Shown: positions 50,952 to 58,877 of the stretch, piece by piece
Layout: the number at the start of each line of letters is the position of its first letter
Position numbering within the stretch: position 1 is the first letter of the stretch
Assembly: GCF_000519125.1 (NCBI RefSeq)
Contig: NZ_JAEX01000014.1
Span: 1 to 64,000, forward strand
DNA: 64,000 bases
Direction of reading: 5' to 3'
Source of the DNA: Desulfocurvus vexinensis DSM 17965
Lineage (GTDB): Bacteria > Desulfobacterota > Desulfovibrionia > Desulfovibrionales > Desulfovibrionaceae
The notes under the pieces: model-generated
What the model was told of the DNA's origin: nothing
Databases searched by the model: none
The model's input: the letters and a program-made list of their open reading frames with translations, nothing else
Made by a program: the position numbers and the translations under genes

Positions 50952-51374
50952 ATGGATGAAACGAAGCTTGAAGTGCGCTTCACACTGGCCCCCAGGCGGG
51001 CTCCGCACGGCTCGCGCCAGGGAGCGGGCCAACAGCAGGATCAACAAACCTCACCTGGGCTGGTTCCTCGGGTCGCTCGACTGCTGGCCCTGGCCATGCG
51101 CTTCCAGGACATGGTCGACCGGGGCGAGGTACGCGATTTCGCCGACCTGGCCCGACTCGGGTACGTGACCCGCGCCCGGATCACCCAGATCATGGACCTC
51201 ACCCTTCTGGCTCCCGATATTCAGGAGGAGATCCTGTTCCTGCCTCCGACGACCGCAGGTCGCGATCCCATCAAGGAAAAGGATGTCCGAGCCATCGCCG
51301 CTATTCCACACTGGCATCGGCAGCGGAAGGTCTGGAGCACTGTTCGCGAATCAGCGTCACTTCCTCTGTCCTGA
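50952..51374 (+). CDS. HTH protein of the recombinase cassette
   Basis: 140 residues. After a polar Arg/Gln-rich N-terminus comes RLLALAMRFQDMVDRGEVRD and a helix-turn-helix, DFADLARLGYVTRARITQIM, followed by APDIQEEILFLPP. The pattern is KorB/ParB-like and is found next to serine recombinases, where it may help synapsis or regulate the integrase; neither role is shown here. It begins 22 bases after the recombinase stop. Confidence 0.75.
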   Translation: MDETKLEVRFTLAPRRAPHGSRQGAGQQQDQQTSPGLVPRVARLLALAMRFQDMVDRGEVRDFADLARLGYVTRARITQIMDLTLLAPDIQEEILFLPPTTAGRDPIKEKDVRAIAAIPHWHRQRKVWSTVRESASLPLS

Positions 51375-51408
51375 AAAGGGCAAAACCCTTTCTTGTCCTC
51401 AGCTGCGC

Positions 51409-51438
51409 TTGTATTTGAAAGACGTTTTGGGCTATGAA
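51409..51438 (+). promoter_or_regulatory. Possible promoter before the unknown gene pair
   Basis: TTGTAT (51409-51414), 18 bases, TATGAA (51433-51438), about 100 bases before the next gene. The boxes are partial matches; it would give the pair its own transcript. Confidence 0.3.
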
Positions 51439-51537
51439 TGGGCCGTAGACATTCTGCCTACGAACGGCCAATGCAGTCTTCATGCAACAGCATTCTTTCC
51501 CGCTCGGCCATCGAGATCAGACCTGGAGGGCAGATCA

Positions 51538-52731
51538 ATGGCGACACTCAACTTCAAGCGGTTCTCACATGTCAACGATCTGAAAGCCATTCATCACGAC
51601 TCGCTGGTCAGATTCCTGGCTCCGCACGCGGCATACCTCGGTGCAAAAGGATTTGCTCTTCCATCGGAAGGCTCGTCCGACGGCTTCGACTACGAGGCGT
51701 TGACGAGTCTTTTTCTTTCCACTGACGACATGCCCCAGGACCTCGTCGAGGCGCTGTATCAAGTCAACGAGATGGCGACACACGAGGGAATGCAGGATAT
51801 TCTGGAACGCTGCGAGGATGCGGGTGTAGACCTTGTCCTTGGAGAAGAACCAGCACCCACGGATGTTGCCGTACAAGCCTGGCTCCAGGCTCCAGAGATA
51901 TTCGAAAGAGCGCACAACGAATATCAGCTGGACAGGCCTCGCAGTTTCGAAAGCTTCTTCAATCCCGACAGTAAAAGCGTTCCTGCAATTAAAGTCCCAT
52001 CCGCCGTCACGCTGAAAGGCATGGAGGCCGCGCTTACAGAATGGTTTGACAGAAAAAAGTGCGGCAAAACAGTCACGATCCATCCTTTTGAACGCGATGA
52101 CGGCCTCTGGTTCCTCATTCGACGGGGAGAGCCAATCAAGCGCCAAGGGGCCGTGCTCGACGGCAAATCGGGTAGCGTCGTCTACCGCCCGGAAAAACAT
52201 GATGTGCTGGTATATACACCGGCCCTGGCGGAGCTTCGCATCAGTCCCGTGACCAAAAAGGAGCGCGAGCTCTATCTGGGTGTATTCGGCAAGCATCTGT
52301 TCGAGGATGACGAGTTCTTTTCCGAGCGCGGCAAGTACACCTTGGAACCCCTTCGCCGAGACGGTGAGGACTCCCTGGTCTGCTCCGACATCGAAGGGCT
52401 GGACGATATCGTGCTCCAGGAAGTACGCATCAAATGGGGTGGGCAACACAAGGAATTCGAAACCCGGCGTGCCGAGGACCTCTTCGCCGCCTATGAGGCC
52501 AGGGAAAAGGAGTTGCCGAGACACGCTCCGCTTGTTCTGGCCAAATTCAGAGTCACCTTCGCCAATACGAAAAAGACGAGGGTATTGGTCATCTATCCGC
52601 CCAACAAGATCAACATCAAGCGCCACGACGACAGCACCGTGCTGGACGCCTGGATGGCCAAACGTGGCTTCATCCTGAACCAGACATCCGAGGAGGACGT
52701 CGAGAACGATGTCAGCGTGGCGTGCTCTTGA
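51538..52731 (+). CDS. Uncharacterised protein, first gene of an unknown pair
   Basis: 397 residues, start MATLNFKRFSHVNDLKAIHH behind CTGGAGGG. I recognise no family. Residues 1-130 look helical and acidic; the middle has VTIHPFERDDGLWFLIRRGE and a repeated beta style (SVVYRPEKHDVLVYTPALAE); the C-terminal third ends TRVLVIYPPNKINIKRHDD and an acidic tail. No nuclease, ATPase or membrane motif is evident, so it is a soluble protein of unknown role. It overlaps the next gene by 23 bases and is probably translated with it. As cargo between integrase and toxin-antitoxin genes it may be an accessory, possibly defensive, function (inference). Confidence 0.75.
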   Translation: MATLNFKRFSHVNDLKAIHHDSLVRFLAPHAAYLGAKGFALPSEGSSDGFDYEALTSLFLSTDDMPQDLVEALYQVNEMATHEGMQDILERCEDAGVDLVLGEEPAPTDVAVQAWLQAPEIFERAHNEYQLDRPRSFESFFNPDSKSVPAIKVPSAVTLKGMEAALTEWFDRKKCGKTVTIHPFERDDGLWFLIRRGEPIKRQGAVLDGKSGSVVYRPEKHDVLVYTPALAELRISPVTKKERELYLGVFGKHLFEDDEFFSERGKYTLEPLRRDGEDSLVCSDIEGLDDIVLQEVRIKWGGQHKEFETRRAEDLFAAYEAREKELPRHAPLVLAKFRVTFANTKKTRVLVIYPPNKINIKRHDDSTVLDAWMAKRGFILNQTSEEDVENDVSVACS

Positions 52732-53740
52732 GGATATTCCCGGCCTCGCCTTGGCCGCGATGGACTGGCGGCGAAGTTCCGCACTGATTCTGGCCGCTCT
52801 CGGCCGCTATCTCCGCCCCACCAACGATTTAGCCGGGTCCCTTGACTGCCCCGTTACACCCGGCGGCCTGCACAGGGTAGTGCGCCACGGCCCTGGAGAC
52901 ATCGTCGGGGAGTGCAGACACTGCCCTACCGAAAAGCTCTCCAAAGCCGACATCGTTATCCAACGCCTCGATGTACAATCCCTGTGCAAGGACATCGCGA
53001 CGGCGCTCGGTCTTTCGCCCGGCTTTGAATCCCAGGCTCTCGGCCACTACTTCATCGGCGAACTCGTCCCTAATCCTGGTACACGGCATGGTGTTTACCT
53101 CTGCTGCCGGGGCGATCCGGAGCAACTCGAAAGCGCCGCACTCCATCTGACAAGCACCGGCAAGCGTGGTTTCATTCTCTTGACCCCGACCAATCGCTAT
53201 TGGACAGCGAGGCTACGGAGCTCCATCGAGACGGCCACATCGTACCTCATGTCCCTTGAAGAGGTGGTTGACCTTGCAGACAAGGGATTCTCGGCGTCAG
53301 CTGGCTGGCGCTCCTTTCTCGACACCCGTATTCCCAGGACCACCACCAAAGCGCCTCCCACGACATTCCCCACGCCGCATGGGGCCAAATGGAACGAGTT
53401 GACCATTCGGTTCCTCACCGGTGACACGGCATCTGTCACCATCAGAGATGCCAGACTGCGGGTGAGTTATGCGGACATGGGCATGGCCAGGAGCGACAAC
53501 GCCAATCGCAGTGTCCAGTGGGAGATGCTGGAGAAGTTCGCCGAAGGAAATGGATATTATGAATCTGGATTCCAGTCTCGCAAGGAAAGTGAGAAGCAGC
53601 AGGTTTCGCGGCTTAGGCAGGCTCTGAAAGCCTATTTCCAGATCGACGGCGAGCCCATTGTTCGAGACGGTCAGGGCTGGAAGACGGCCTTTCTCATCCG
53701 GCCCGAGGGGTGGGAGGAGCCTCCTGAAGAAAATTGGTAG
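52709..53740 (+). CDS. Uncharacterised protein, second gene of an unknown pair
   Basis: 343 residues, unrecognised. The first 80 residues include cysteines in LDCPVTPGG and GECRHCPTEK that could hold a zinc ion. The middle (VVDLADKGFSASAGWRSFLD) is helical. The last 110 residues (WNELTIRFLTGDTASVTIRD ... VSRLRQALKAYFQ, GWKTAFLIRPE) read like a winged-helix or response-regulator-like DNA-binding unit. A GAGGAGGACG site precedes the start, which lies inside the previous gene. It may be a DNA-binding partner of that protein; this is inference. Confidence 0.75.
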   Translation: MSAWRALEDIPGLALAAMDWRRSSALILAALGRYLRPTNDLAGSLDCPVTPGGLHRVVRHGPGDIVGECRHCPTEKLSKADIVIQRLDVQSLCKDIATALGLSPGFESQALGHYFIGELVPNPGTRHGVYLCCRGDPEQLESAALHLTSTGKRGFILLTPTNRYWTARLRSSIETATSYLMSLEEVVDLADKGFSASAGWRSFLDTRIPRTTTKAPPTTFPTPHGAKWNELTIRFLTGDTASVTIRDARLRVSYADMGMARSDNANRSVQWEMLEKFAEGNGYYESGFQSRKESEKQQVSRLRQALKAYFQIDGEPIVRDGQGWKTAFLIRPEGWEEPPEENW

Positions 53741-53772
53741 CAACGGCTCCTTGATCTGATCCTCCTGAACAA

Positions 53773-54108
53773 TCACGCACAAGCAGGATGATGCCCTGAT
53801 TTGTCCGGAGCTACGGCGAGTCGCAGGCCCACGGCCTTCAGCACTGCCGTCAAGGTCTTCAGCGTCGGATTCCCCGTTGGGGACAAGGCCCGGTAGAGAC
53901 TCTCCCTCTTGATGCCGGCCTCTCGGGCCACCTCGGCCATGCCGAAGGCTTCGGAGACATGCCGGAGCGCAATGAGGAGCACCGCCGGCTCATCGGTGTC
54001 TTCCATGGCGGCCTGGAGATATTCCGCAGCAAAGGCGGGATCGGCGCGGAGTTCGCGCACCAGCGCCTCGTCATGGCTGACGCTTGCACGGTTGGTGTTG
54101 CTCTTCAT
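53773..54108 (-). CDS. HigA-like XRE antitoxin (addiction module antidote)
   Basis: 111 residues. LLIALRHVSEAFGMAEVARE and AGIKRESLYRALSPTGNPTL form the HTH of the probable addiction module antidote family; TLTAVLKAVGLRLAVAP ends it. It binds the toxin and represses the operon. The start at 54108 has GGAGG and overlaps the toxin stop by four bases. The toxin-first order is characteristic of HigBA-type loci. Confidence 0.88.
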   Translation of the reverse strand: MKSNTNRASVSHDEALVRELRADPAFAAEYLQAAMEDTDEPAVLLIALRHVSEAFGMAEVAREAGIKRESLYRALSPTGNPTLKTLTAVLKAVGLRLAVAPDKSGHHPACA

Positions 54109-54431
54109 GATCGCGACCTCCTTTTGTAATCCTTCAAGCACATCACTGCCCTTTCGATATCGGCCTCCTGGGTCCGCTTGTCGCCGCCGCAAAGGAGCAG
54201 AACTATCCTCTTACCCACCTTCCCAAAATACACTCGATACCCTGGGCCATAATCAACGCGCAACTCCGACACTCCGTCCCGGACCGCCTTGCAGTCTCCA
54301 AAATTCCCAACAGCCAAACGATCTATCCTGGCAACGATTCGTGCACGAGCCCGGATGTCCTTCAGTCCCGCCAGCCATTCGGTGATGATCTCAGAGCCAT
54401 TCTCATTCCGGTACCGACGGACTTCGTTCAT
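54105..54431 (-). CDS. RelE-superfamily toxin (HigB/Gp49-like)
   Basis: 108 residues with the addiction-module killer pattern: EIITEWLAGLKDIRARARIV, ELRVDYGPGYRVYFGKVGK and LLLCGGDKRTQEADIERA. Such toxins cleave mRNA on the ribosome. The ATG at 54431 falls at the predicted transcription start, so the message may be leaderless. A TTG two codons upstream is in frame but would precede the transcript start. Confidence 0.88.
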   Translation of the reverse strand: MNEVRRYRNENGSEIITEWLAGLKDIRARARIVARIDRLAVGNFGDCKAVRDGVSELRVDYGPGYRVYFGKVGKRIVLLLCGGDKRTQEADIERAVMCLKDYKRRSRS

Positions 54432-54437
54432 GGGCAA

Positions 54438-54484
54438 TATGTAACTTTTAAGTCACACCCAGTCAAGACACGTGACGTGTCACG
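54438..54484 (-). promoter_or_regulatory. Promoter and palindromic operator of the HigBA-like operon
   Basis: On the minus strand TTGACT (54461-54466), a 17-base spacer and TACATA (54438-54443) place the start at the toxin ATG. Next to the -35 box stand two overlapping palindromes, GACACGT-G-ACGTGTC (54467-54481) and CGTGAC-GT-GTCACG (54471-54484), a likely antitoxin-binding site for autoregulation. Confidence 0.6.
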
Positions 54485-54512
54485 CCCGTGTTTTCTGGCA
54501 AAACAAACTTTC

Positions 54513-54540
54513 TTCACCAATTAAGCATTTGAATTAACAT
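54513..54540 (+). promoter_or_regulatory. Possible early promoter of the replication gene block
   Basis: TTCACC (54513-54518), 16 bases, TAACAT (54535-54540) in an AT-rich patch between the toxin operon and the 54684 gene. Modest matches; its place, divergent from the toxin operon, is suitable. Confidence 0.35.
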
Positions 54541-54683
54541 CATGTTTTCAGTTCCAGCCAAACTTTTTTCCGTGTCCCTGTGACATGTCGCGGGAAGGGG
54601 ATAAGGCTCGGCCATTGATCCCTGAACGCCTGAAGGCATCGCCGGGCCCCGTCTTCAGGCGCAGCTCCGAAAGGAGACGCGAC

Positions 54684-54995
54684 ATGAACGCATCCTCCCT
54701 CTCCCCGGCCCGGCGACAGCTTCTGCTTCGCCTCCAGTCCATCAACTTCGGCCGTATCGAAGACCTCCGCCTCCAGAACGGCGAGCCGCTGCTCGAAACG
54801 GCCACCACCGTGCGCGAGATCAAGTTCGGCGGGGACAATGCTCCGCGCCCCGAGGCCGATCTCTCGGACTTCCAGCTCAAGGCCCAGATCATCGAGCTTT
54901 TTTCCCATTTTGACCGCATCCGCGACGGTGTGGTGCGTCTGCTCGAGGTCAAGCACGGCCTGCCCTTCAAAATGAATGTGGAAGACGCCGCCTAG
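54684..54995 (+). CDS. Small phage-type protein of unknown function
   Basis: 103 residues, start MNASSLSPARRQLLLRLQSI behind AAAGGAGACG. It includes FGRIEDLRLQNGEPLLET and FSHFDRIRDGVVRLLEVKHG. No family is recognised. It is likely the first gene of the plus-strand replication block. Confidence 0.75.
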   Translation: MNASSLSPARRQLLLRLQSINFGRIEDLRLQNGEPLLETATTVREIKFGGDNAPRPEADLSDFQLKAQIIELFSHFDRIRDGVVRLLEVKHGLPFKMNVEDAA

Positions 54996-55036
54996 CTGAG
55001 GCGGTCCAACAACACACCAGACAATCGACTGGCCGC

Positions 55037-55102
55037 GAAGCGGAGGTCGTTGTGGGTGTCGCCGATCCGGCGATCTCGCAACACCTCCGCATTTTCATGC
55101 GG
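55037..55102 (+). other. Chain of hairpins in the leader of the sigma-like gene
   Basis: In the 159-base gap before the sigma-like gene, an outer GAGGT-GTTG/CAAC-ACCTC stem encloses TCGCCG-ATC-CGGCGA, and CCGCAT-TTTC-ATGCGG follows. No T run follows, so attenuation is not evident; it may be a structured leader or a protein-binding site. Confidence 0.4.
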
Positions 55103-55154
55103 ACCGGTCCGGTCGACATCCACAGCGCTCCTCCTCGGCCTCGAGGAGAGCACA

Positions 55155-55739
55155 ATGTCCCAGAACCGTTACCACGGCATCGACGAATACACAGTCCGTT
55201 TGATCACCTTCAAAGCCAAGCAACTGACCGCCCACCCCGGCTTCTCCGATGCGGACCGTGAGGACCTGGAGCAGGAGCTGCTCCTCGACCTGCTGCGCCG
55301 TCAGCCCAAATACGATCCCGCCCGGGCTCAAAACAACACCTTCGTCGCAAGGGTCGTGGAGCACCGCGCGGCCACCCTCATCGAAGAGCGCAAGGCCGGC
55401 CTGCGCGATTACCGGCTTCAGGAGTTCTCCCTGAACGATCTCATCGAGGATGAAGACGGCGTGCGCTGCGAACGCTCGGAAACCTTTGACCAGGACGACT
55501 ACCTGCTGCGCACGGGGCGACAGAGCCGTTCATCCGATGAACTGCGGGACCTGGGCATCGACGTGCGTTCGGTCGTGGATCAGTTGCCTCCTAAGCTGAG
55601 TGACCTGTGCCAGAGGCTGATGCGCGACTCCATCACCGACGTCTCGCGCGAAACCGGCATCCCGAGATCGACCCTGTACGGCATCATCGACAAGGTCCGC
55701 GTCGCATTCAAGGACGCTGGGCTGGAAGACTACCTCTAG
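55155..55739 (+). CDS. Phage-encoded sigma-70-like transcription factor
   Basis: 194 residues. An N-terminal region 2-like part (DREDLEQELLLDLLRRQPKY, NNTFVARVVEHRAATLIEER) and a C-terminal region 4 HTH (DVSRETGIPRSTLYGIIDKV) match ECF-style sigma factors carried by phages. It would redirect host RNA polymerase to element promoters. The start at 55155 follows GAGGAGAG. Copy 2 of the dispersed element lies immediately past its stop, and two other copies stand before other element genes, making it a candidate reader of that element. Confidence 0.85.
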   Translation: MSQNRYHGIDEYTVRLITFKAKQLTAHPGFSDADREDLEQELLLDLLRRQPKYDPARAQNNTFVARVVEHRAATLIEERKAGLRDYRLQEFSLNDLIEDEDGVRCERSETFDQDDYLLRTGRQSRSSDELRDLGIDVRSVVDQLPPKLSDLCQRLMRDSITDVSRETGIPRSTLYGIIDKVRVAFKDAGLEDYL

Positions 55740-55742
55740 AGC

Positions 55743-55772
55743 CGACGTTTCCGGCTTCACGCCGGTACGTAT
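55743..55772 (+). repeat. Dispersed element copy 2 (CGACGTTT-N10-GCCGGTACGTAT)
   Basis: Same spacing as copies 1 and 3, one base different in the second block. It starts four bases after the sigma stop and 101 bases before the 55844 gene and primase, and is followed by a CCGGA-N6-TCCGG hairpin nested in AGGGCCG/CGGCCCT. Confidence 0.6.
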
Positions 55773-55843
55773 CCCATAGGGCCGGATGCCGCTCCGGTGT
55801 TCGGCCCTCTTCTAGTGAACTTCCACTCACCGGAGGGAATGTC

Positions 55844-56122
55844 ATGCTCAAATTCCATTTCGCCGAGCATGTGGACATGGCCGGCGTCGAAGACACTTTG
55901 TTTCTTGCCGCACTCGCCGCCGAGAGTATCCATGGCAGGACGGGGATTCGTCTCGATGCCTGCTTCCAGCTCAAGGGACGGGTCTGCGCCATCGAGGACG
56001 ACAAGGCCGTGGGGCGGACCATCGCCCAGGTCTTCACCGGATTCCTGGCCAGGGAATTTGGCGAAGATGCTTTCAACGTCGTTCGCCTCGCAGCCGGGAA
56101 CATAATCTTCGAGGCGGCCTGA
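55844..56122 (+). CDS. Small phage-type protein upstream of the primase
   Basis: 92 residues: MLKFHFAEHVDMAGVEDTLF, then GRVCAIEDDKAVGRTIAQVF and RLAAGNIIFEAA. Unknown function. It follows a CGGAGGG site, and its stop shares bases with the primase start (TGATG), so it is coupled to replication. Confidence 0.75.
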   Translation: MLKFHFAEHVDMAGVEDTLFLAALAAESIHGRTGIRLDACFQLKGRVCAIEDDKAVGRTIAQVFTGFLAREFGEDAFNVVRLAAGNIIFEAA

Positions 56123-58356
56123 TGAGCGGCGGACGTGGAACCGACCTTGACTTCAAGCGCATCAACGAGGCGGCCCTGGCCAATCCGGGCTTTCTGCAAG
56201 GTAGGTTGCCTCAGGCCAAACGCCAAGGCAGGGAACTGGTAGCCGGCGACATCCATGGCAACCCTGGAAAGTCGTTCAGCTGCAACACCGAGACCGGGGT
56301 CTGGTCCGATTTTGCGACCGGCGAGAGCGGCGGTGACATCATCTCCCTGGTCGCGGCCCAAGAAGAACTCGGCCAGGCCAAGGCCGCCCGGATGATCGCC
56401 GAGGAGATCGGGCTTGCACCTGTCACGCTAAAGCCCACGCGTAAGGACCTGCCGGAGACGCCTGTCCGGCCCGAAAATCTCGTCGCCACCTTTCGCTACG
56501 AGGATGAGGCAGGCCGGTTTCTGTTTGCCGTGGACCGCTACGAGACCCCGGGTTGCCGCAAGGCCATCCGCCAGTGGCATCTGGACGCGACCGGTAAACG
56601 CATCAACTCCGTCAAGGGCGTGCGGTTGGTGCCGTTTCGCCTTCCTGAAATGCTGCGGGCCGAGACCGTTTTCATCGTCGAGGGCGAGCAGAAGGCCCTG
56701 GAGCTCGCCGGCTGGGGGCTGGCCGCCACCTGCAACCCCATGGGCGCGGGCAAGTGGCGCGAGGAGTACAATCCGTACTTCCAGGGCAAGCAGGTGGTCA
56801 TCCTGCCGGACAACGACACGCCAGGGCGCAATCACGCCCGCAGGGTGGCCAAGGCACTGTTGCCCGTGGCCGTCTCGGTCAAGATCGTGGAACTGCCCGG
56901 CCTGCCGCCCAAGGGCGACATCGTGGACTGGAAGAAGGCCGGCCACAGCCGCGAGGAACTGCTCCGTCTGGTCGAAGCCGCAGCGACGCTCGATCCGGCA
57001 AAGCCGGATGACTCGAACGACGCCTGCTCCGCTACCGAAGACGCCATCGCGCTCCTCTTCGCCAGGGAGCACAAGGACGATCTGCGCTACTGCCATGAGA
57101 CCGGCGCGTGGTTCGTCTGGACCGGCAGCCACTGGCGGGTGGAAAAGACCAGACTGGCTTTCGCCTGGGCCAGGCAACTCTGCCGGAAGGCCGCCGCCGG
57201 CATGGACAACAAGAAGGTCGCGGCCGCGCTGTCCAAGGCCGCCACGGCCGGTGCAGTAGAGCGATTCGCGCAGACCGACCGCGCCTTCGCCGTGACCAGC
57301 GAAATATGGGACGCCGACCTCCATCTGCTGGGCACTCCGGACGGCGTCGTGGATCTGCGCACAGGGACCTTGCGTCCGGCTCGCCGCGAGGATTACATCA
57401 CCAAGCTTGCCGCTGTGGCTCCGGCGCGTTCTTCCGACGCCCCGCTCTGGCTGCGGTTTCTGGACGAGGCGACCCAGGGCGATGCCATGTTGCAGCGCTT
57501 CATGCGGCAAGTGGCCGGCTACGCGTTGACCGGCGACATCTCCGAGCACGCCCTTTTCTTCATCTACGGCCCCGGCGGCAACGGAAAATCCGTGTTCCTC
57601 AACACCCTGACCAACATCCTGGGCGATTACGCCGCCACGGCGGCCATGGACACCTTCACGGCCAGCCAGGGCGACCGCCACCCCACCGACCTGGCCATGC
57701 TGCGCGGGGCCAGGCTGGTCAGCGTTTCCGAGACCGAGGAAGGCCGTCCCTGGGCCGAGAGCCGCATCAAGCAGCTCACCGGCGGCGACAAGATCAGCGC
57801 CCGCTTCATGCGGCAGGACTTCTTCACCTACACGCCCCAGTTCAAGCTCCTGATCGTCGGCAATCACAAGCCCGTGCTCCGCAACGTGGACGAGGCCGCC
57901 CGCAGGCGCTTCAACATCATCCCATTCGTCCACAAGCCCGCGAGCCCGGACAAGCGCCTGGAGGACAAGCTGCGGTCCGAGTATCCGGCCATCCTGCGCT
58001 GGATGATCGAAGGCTGTCTGGATTGGCGGGAGAACGGGCTCCTGCGGCCGGAAAGCGTGAAGGAGGCCACGGCCGCCTACTTCGACGAGCAGGACCTCTT
58101 CGGGCAGTGGATCGAGGAATGCTGCGAAATTGGGAGGGCATCATGGGAAACCACGGCCCGCCTCTTCGAGTCGTGGAAGAACTACGCGGACCGCAACGGA
58201 GAGCACGCCGGCAGCACAAAGGCATTCAGTGCGAACCTGGCCAAGCGTGAGTTCATCGCCGACAGAAGGACGGTGTTCGGCTCGACCCAGCGGATATTCC
58301 GGGGTATCGCCGTCAAGGTCGAACACGATGGACGGTTGGACGGATTGGACAGATGA
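56122..58356 (+). CDS. D5/P4-type primase-helicase
   Basis: 744 residues. The N-terminal half resembles a TOPRIM-type primase region (IVEGEQKALELAGWGL with the Glu, and VVILPDNDTPGRNHA with the Asp pair). A D5_N-like domain follows, then an SF3-type helicase with Walker A GPGGNGKSVFLN (about 483-494), GARLVSVSETEEG and KLLIVGNHKP, and a C-terminal winged-helix segment. P4 alpha-type proteins synthesise primers, unwind DNA and bind iterons at their own origin. TTGGAC-type repeats lie in its last codons and just past its stop. Overlaps the preceding gene by one base. Confidence 0.93.
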   Translation: MSGGRGTDLDFKRINEAALANPGFLQGRLPQAKRQGRELVAGDIHGNPGKSFSCNTETGVWSDFATGESGGDIISLVAAQEELGQAKAARMIAEEIGLAPVTLKPTRKDLPETPVRPENLVATFRYEDEAGRFLFAVDRYETPGCRKAIRQWHLDATGKRINSVKGVRLVPFRLPEMLRAETVFIVEGEQKALELAGWGLAATCNPMGAGKWREEYNPYFQGKQVVILPDNDTPGRNHARRVAKALLPVAVSVKIVELPGLPPKGDIVDWKKAGHSREELLRLVEAAATLDPAKPDDSNDACSATEDAIALLFAREHKDDLRYCHETGAWFVWTGSHWRVEKTRLAFAWARQLCRKAAAGMDNKKVAAALSKAATAGAVERFAQTDRAFAVTSEIWDADLHLLGTPDGVVDLRTGTLRPARREDYITKLAAVAPARSSDAPLWLRFLDEATQGDAMLQRFMRQVAGYALTGDISEHALFFIYGPGGNGKSVFLNTLTNILGDYAATAAMDTFTASQGDRHPTDLAMLRGARLVSVSETEEGRPWAESRIKQLTGGDKISARFMRQDFFTYTPQFKLLIVGNHKPVLRNVDEAARRRFNIIPFVHKPASPDKRLEDKLRSEYPAILRWMIEGCLDWRENGLLRPESVKEATAAYFDEQDLFGQWIEECCEIGRASWETTARLFESWKNYADRNGEHAGSTKAFSANLAKREFIADRRTVFGSTQRIFRGIAVKVEHDGRLDGLDR

Positions 58357-58442
58357 AACCGTTAATCGGCCACGCGCGCGTGCGCGCGCATGCGCGTAGG
58401 GCTTCAACCGTAAGATGCGTCCAATCTGTCCAATGCGTCCAA
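58336..58442. repeat. Iteron-like inverted repeat after the primase, candidate origin
   Basis: Left arm TTGGACGGATTGGACAGAT (58336-58354) and right arm ATCTGTCCAATGCGTCCAA (58424-58442) match 18 of 19 when inverted. Each arm is itself a tandem of TTGGAC units (two in the left arm, with GGAC units continuing upstream into the gene). A 28-base alternating purine-pyrimidine run lies between them. The layout resembles primase-binding iterons at a P4-type origin. Confidence 0.55.
58371..58398. other. 28-bp alternating purine-pyrimidine tract (Z-DNA prone)
   Basis: CACGCGCGCGTGCGCGCGCA followed by TGCGCGTA: every step alternates pyrimidine and purine. It lies between the two iteron arms. Such tracts favour left-handed DNA under negative supercoiling. 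Confidence 0.7.
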
Positions 58443-58459
58443 AAGGGATATTGCAGGGA

Positions 58460-58744
58460 TCACTTCCCCCAGCGAGACGTACGTGCCATGAGGGCGCTCA
58501 AGCGTTTATCCTGTTCAGGTGAGCTCTCCTGAAGTCTCTGGAACGCCTCGAACTGTTCGACTGGGACGGGAAACAGCACCTGATCGAGGACGGAGTCCTG
58601 CGCGGCCCTGGTCGCCGCTTCGAGGATGAAATCGGCCCGGGTCTTGTTGTTGAGCAAGGCGGCCTGGTCGATCAGGTCCCGCTGTTCGGGAGTCACCCGG
58701 ATAATGATATTCGTACTGCGGCTCGACGAAGTAGGTTGTGTCAT
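58460..58744 (-). CDS. DUF1778 (TacA-like) antitoxin, second copy
   Basis: 94 residues with the ribbon-helix-helix start STNIIIRVTPEQRDLIDQAA and the body NNKTRADFILEAATRAAQDS, then FPVPVEQFEAFQRLQ. Start MTQPTSSS behind AGGAG. It resembles the antitoxin upstream of the GNAT gene but lies downstream of it, with no toxin of its own: an orphan or second neutraliser. Confidence 0.85.
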   Translation of the reverse strand: MTQPTSSSRSTNIIIRVTPEQRDLIDQAALLNNKTRADFILEAATRAAQDSVLDQVLFPVPVEQFEAFQRLQESSPEQDKRLSALMARTSRWGK

Positions 58745-58877
58745 GCTCCTGTCCTCCATTCTGGCACGAAAAAATACCAATGCGGTCGTCGAGGTGTTAG
58801 GCGCACACGCATCATCATGGTTTGGTTGTCCTTCTGATAAAAACCCCGACACTTATGAAGAAGTGTAGGTATCTTTA

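Noticed and set aside
50908-51168. A frame overlapping the start of the HTH gene
   Set aside because: It uses a different frame of the same DNA, without domain or ribosome-binding site; the HTH frame is coherent.
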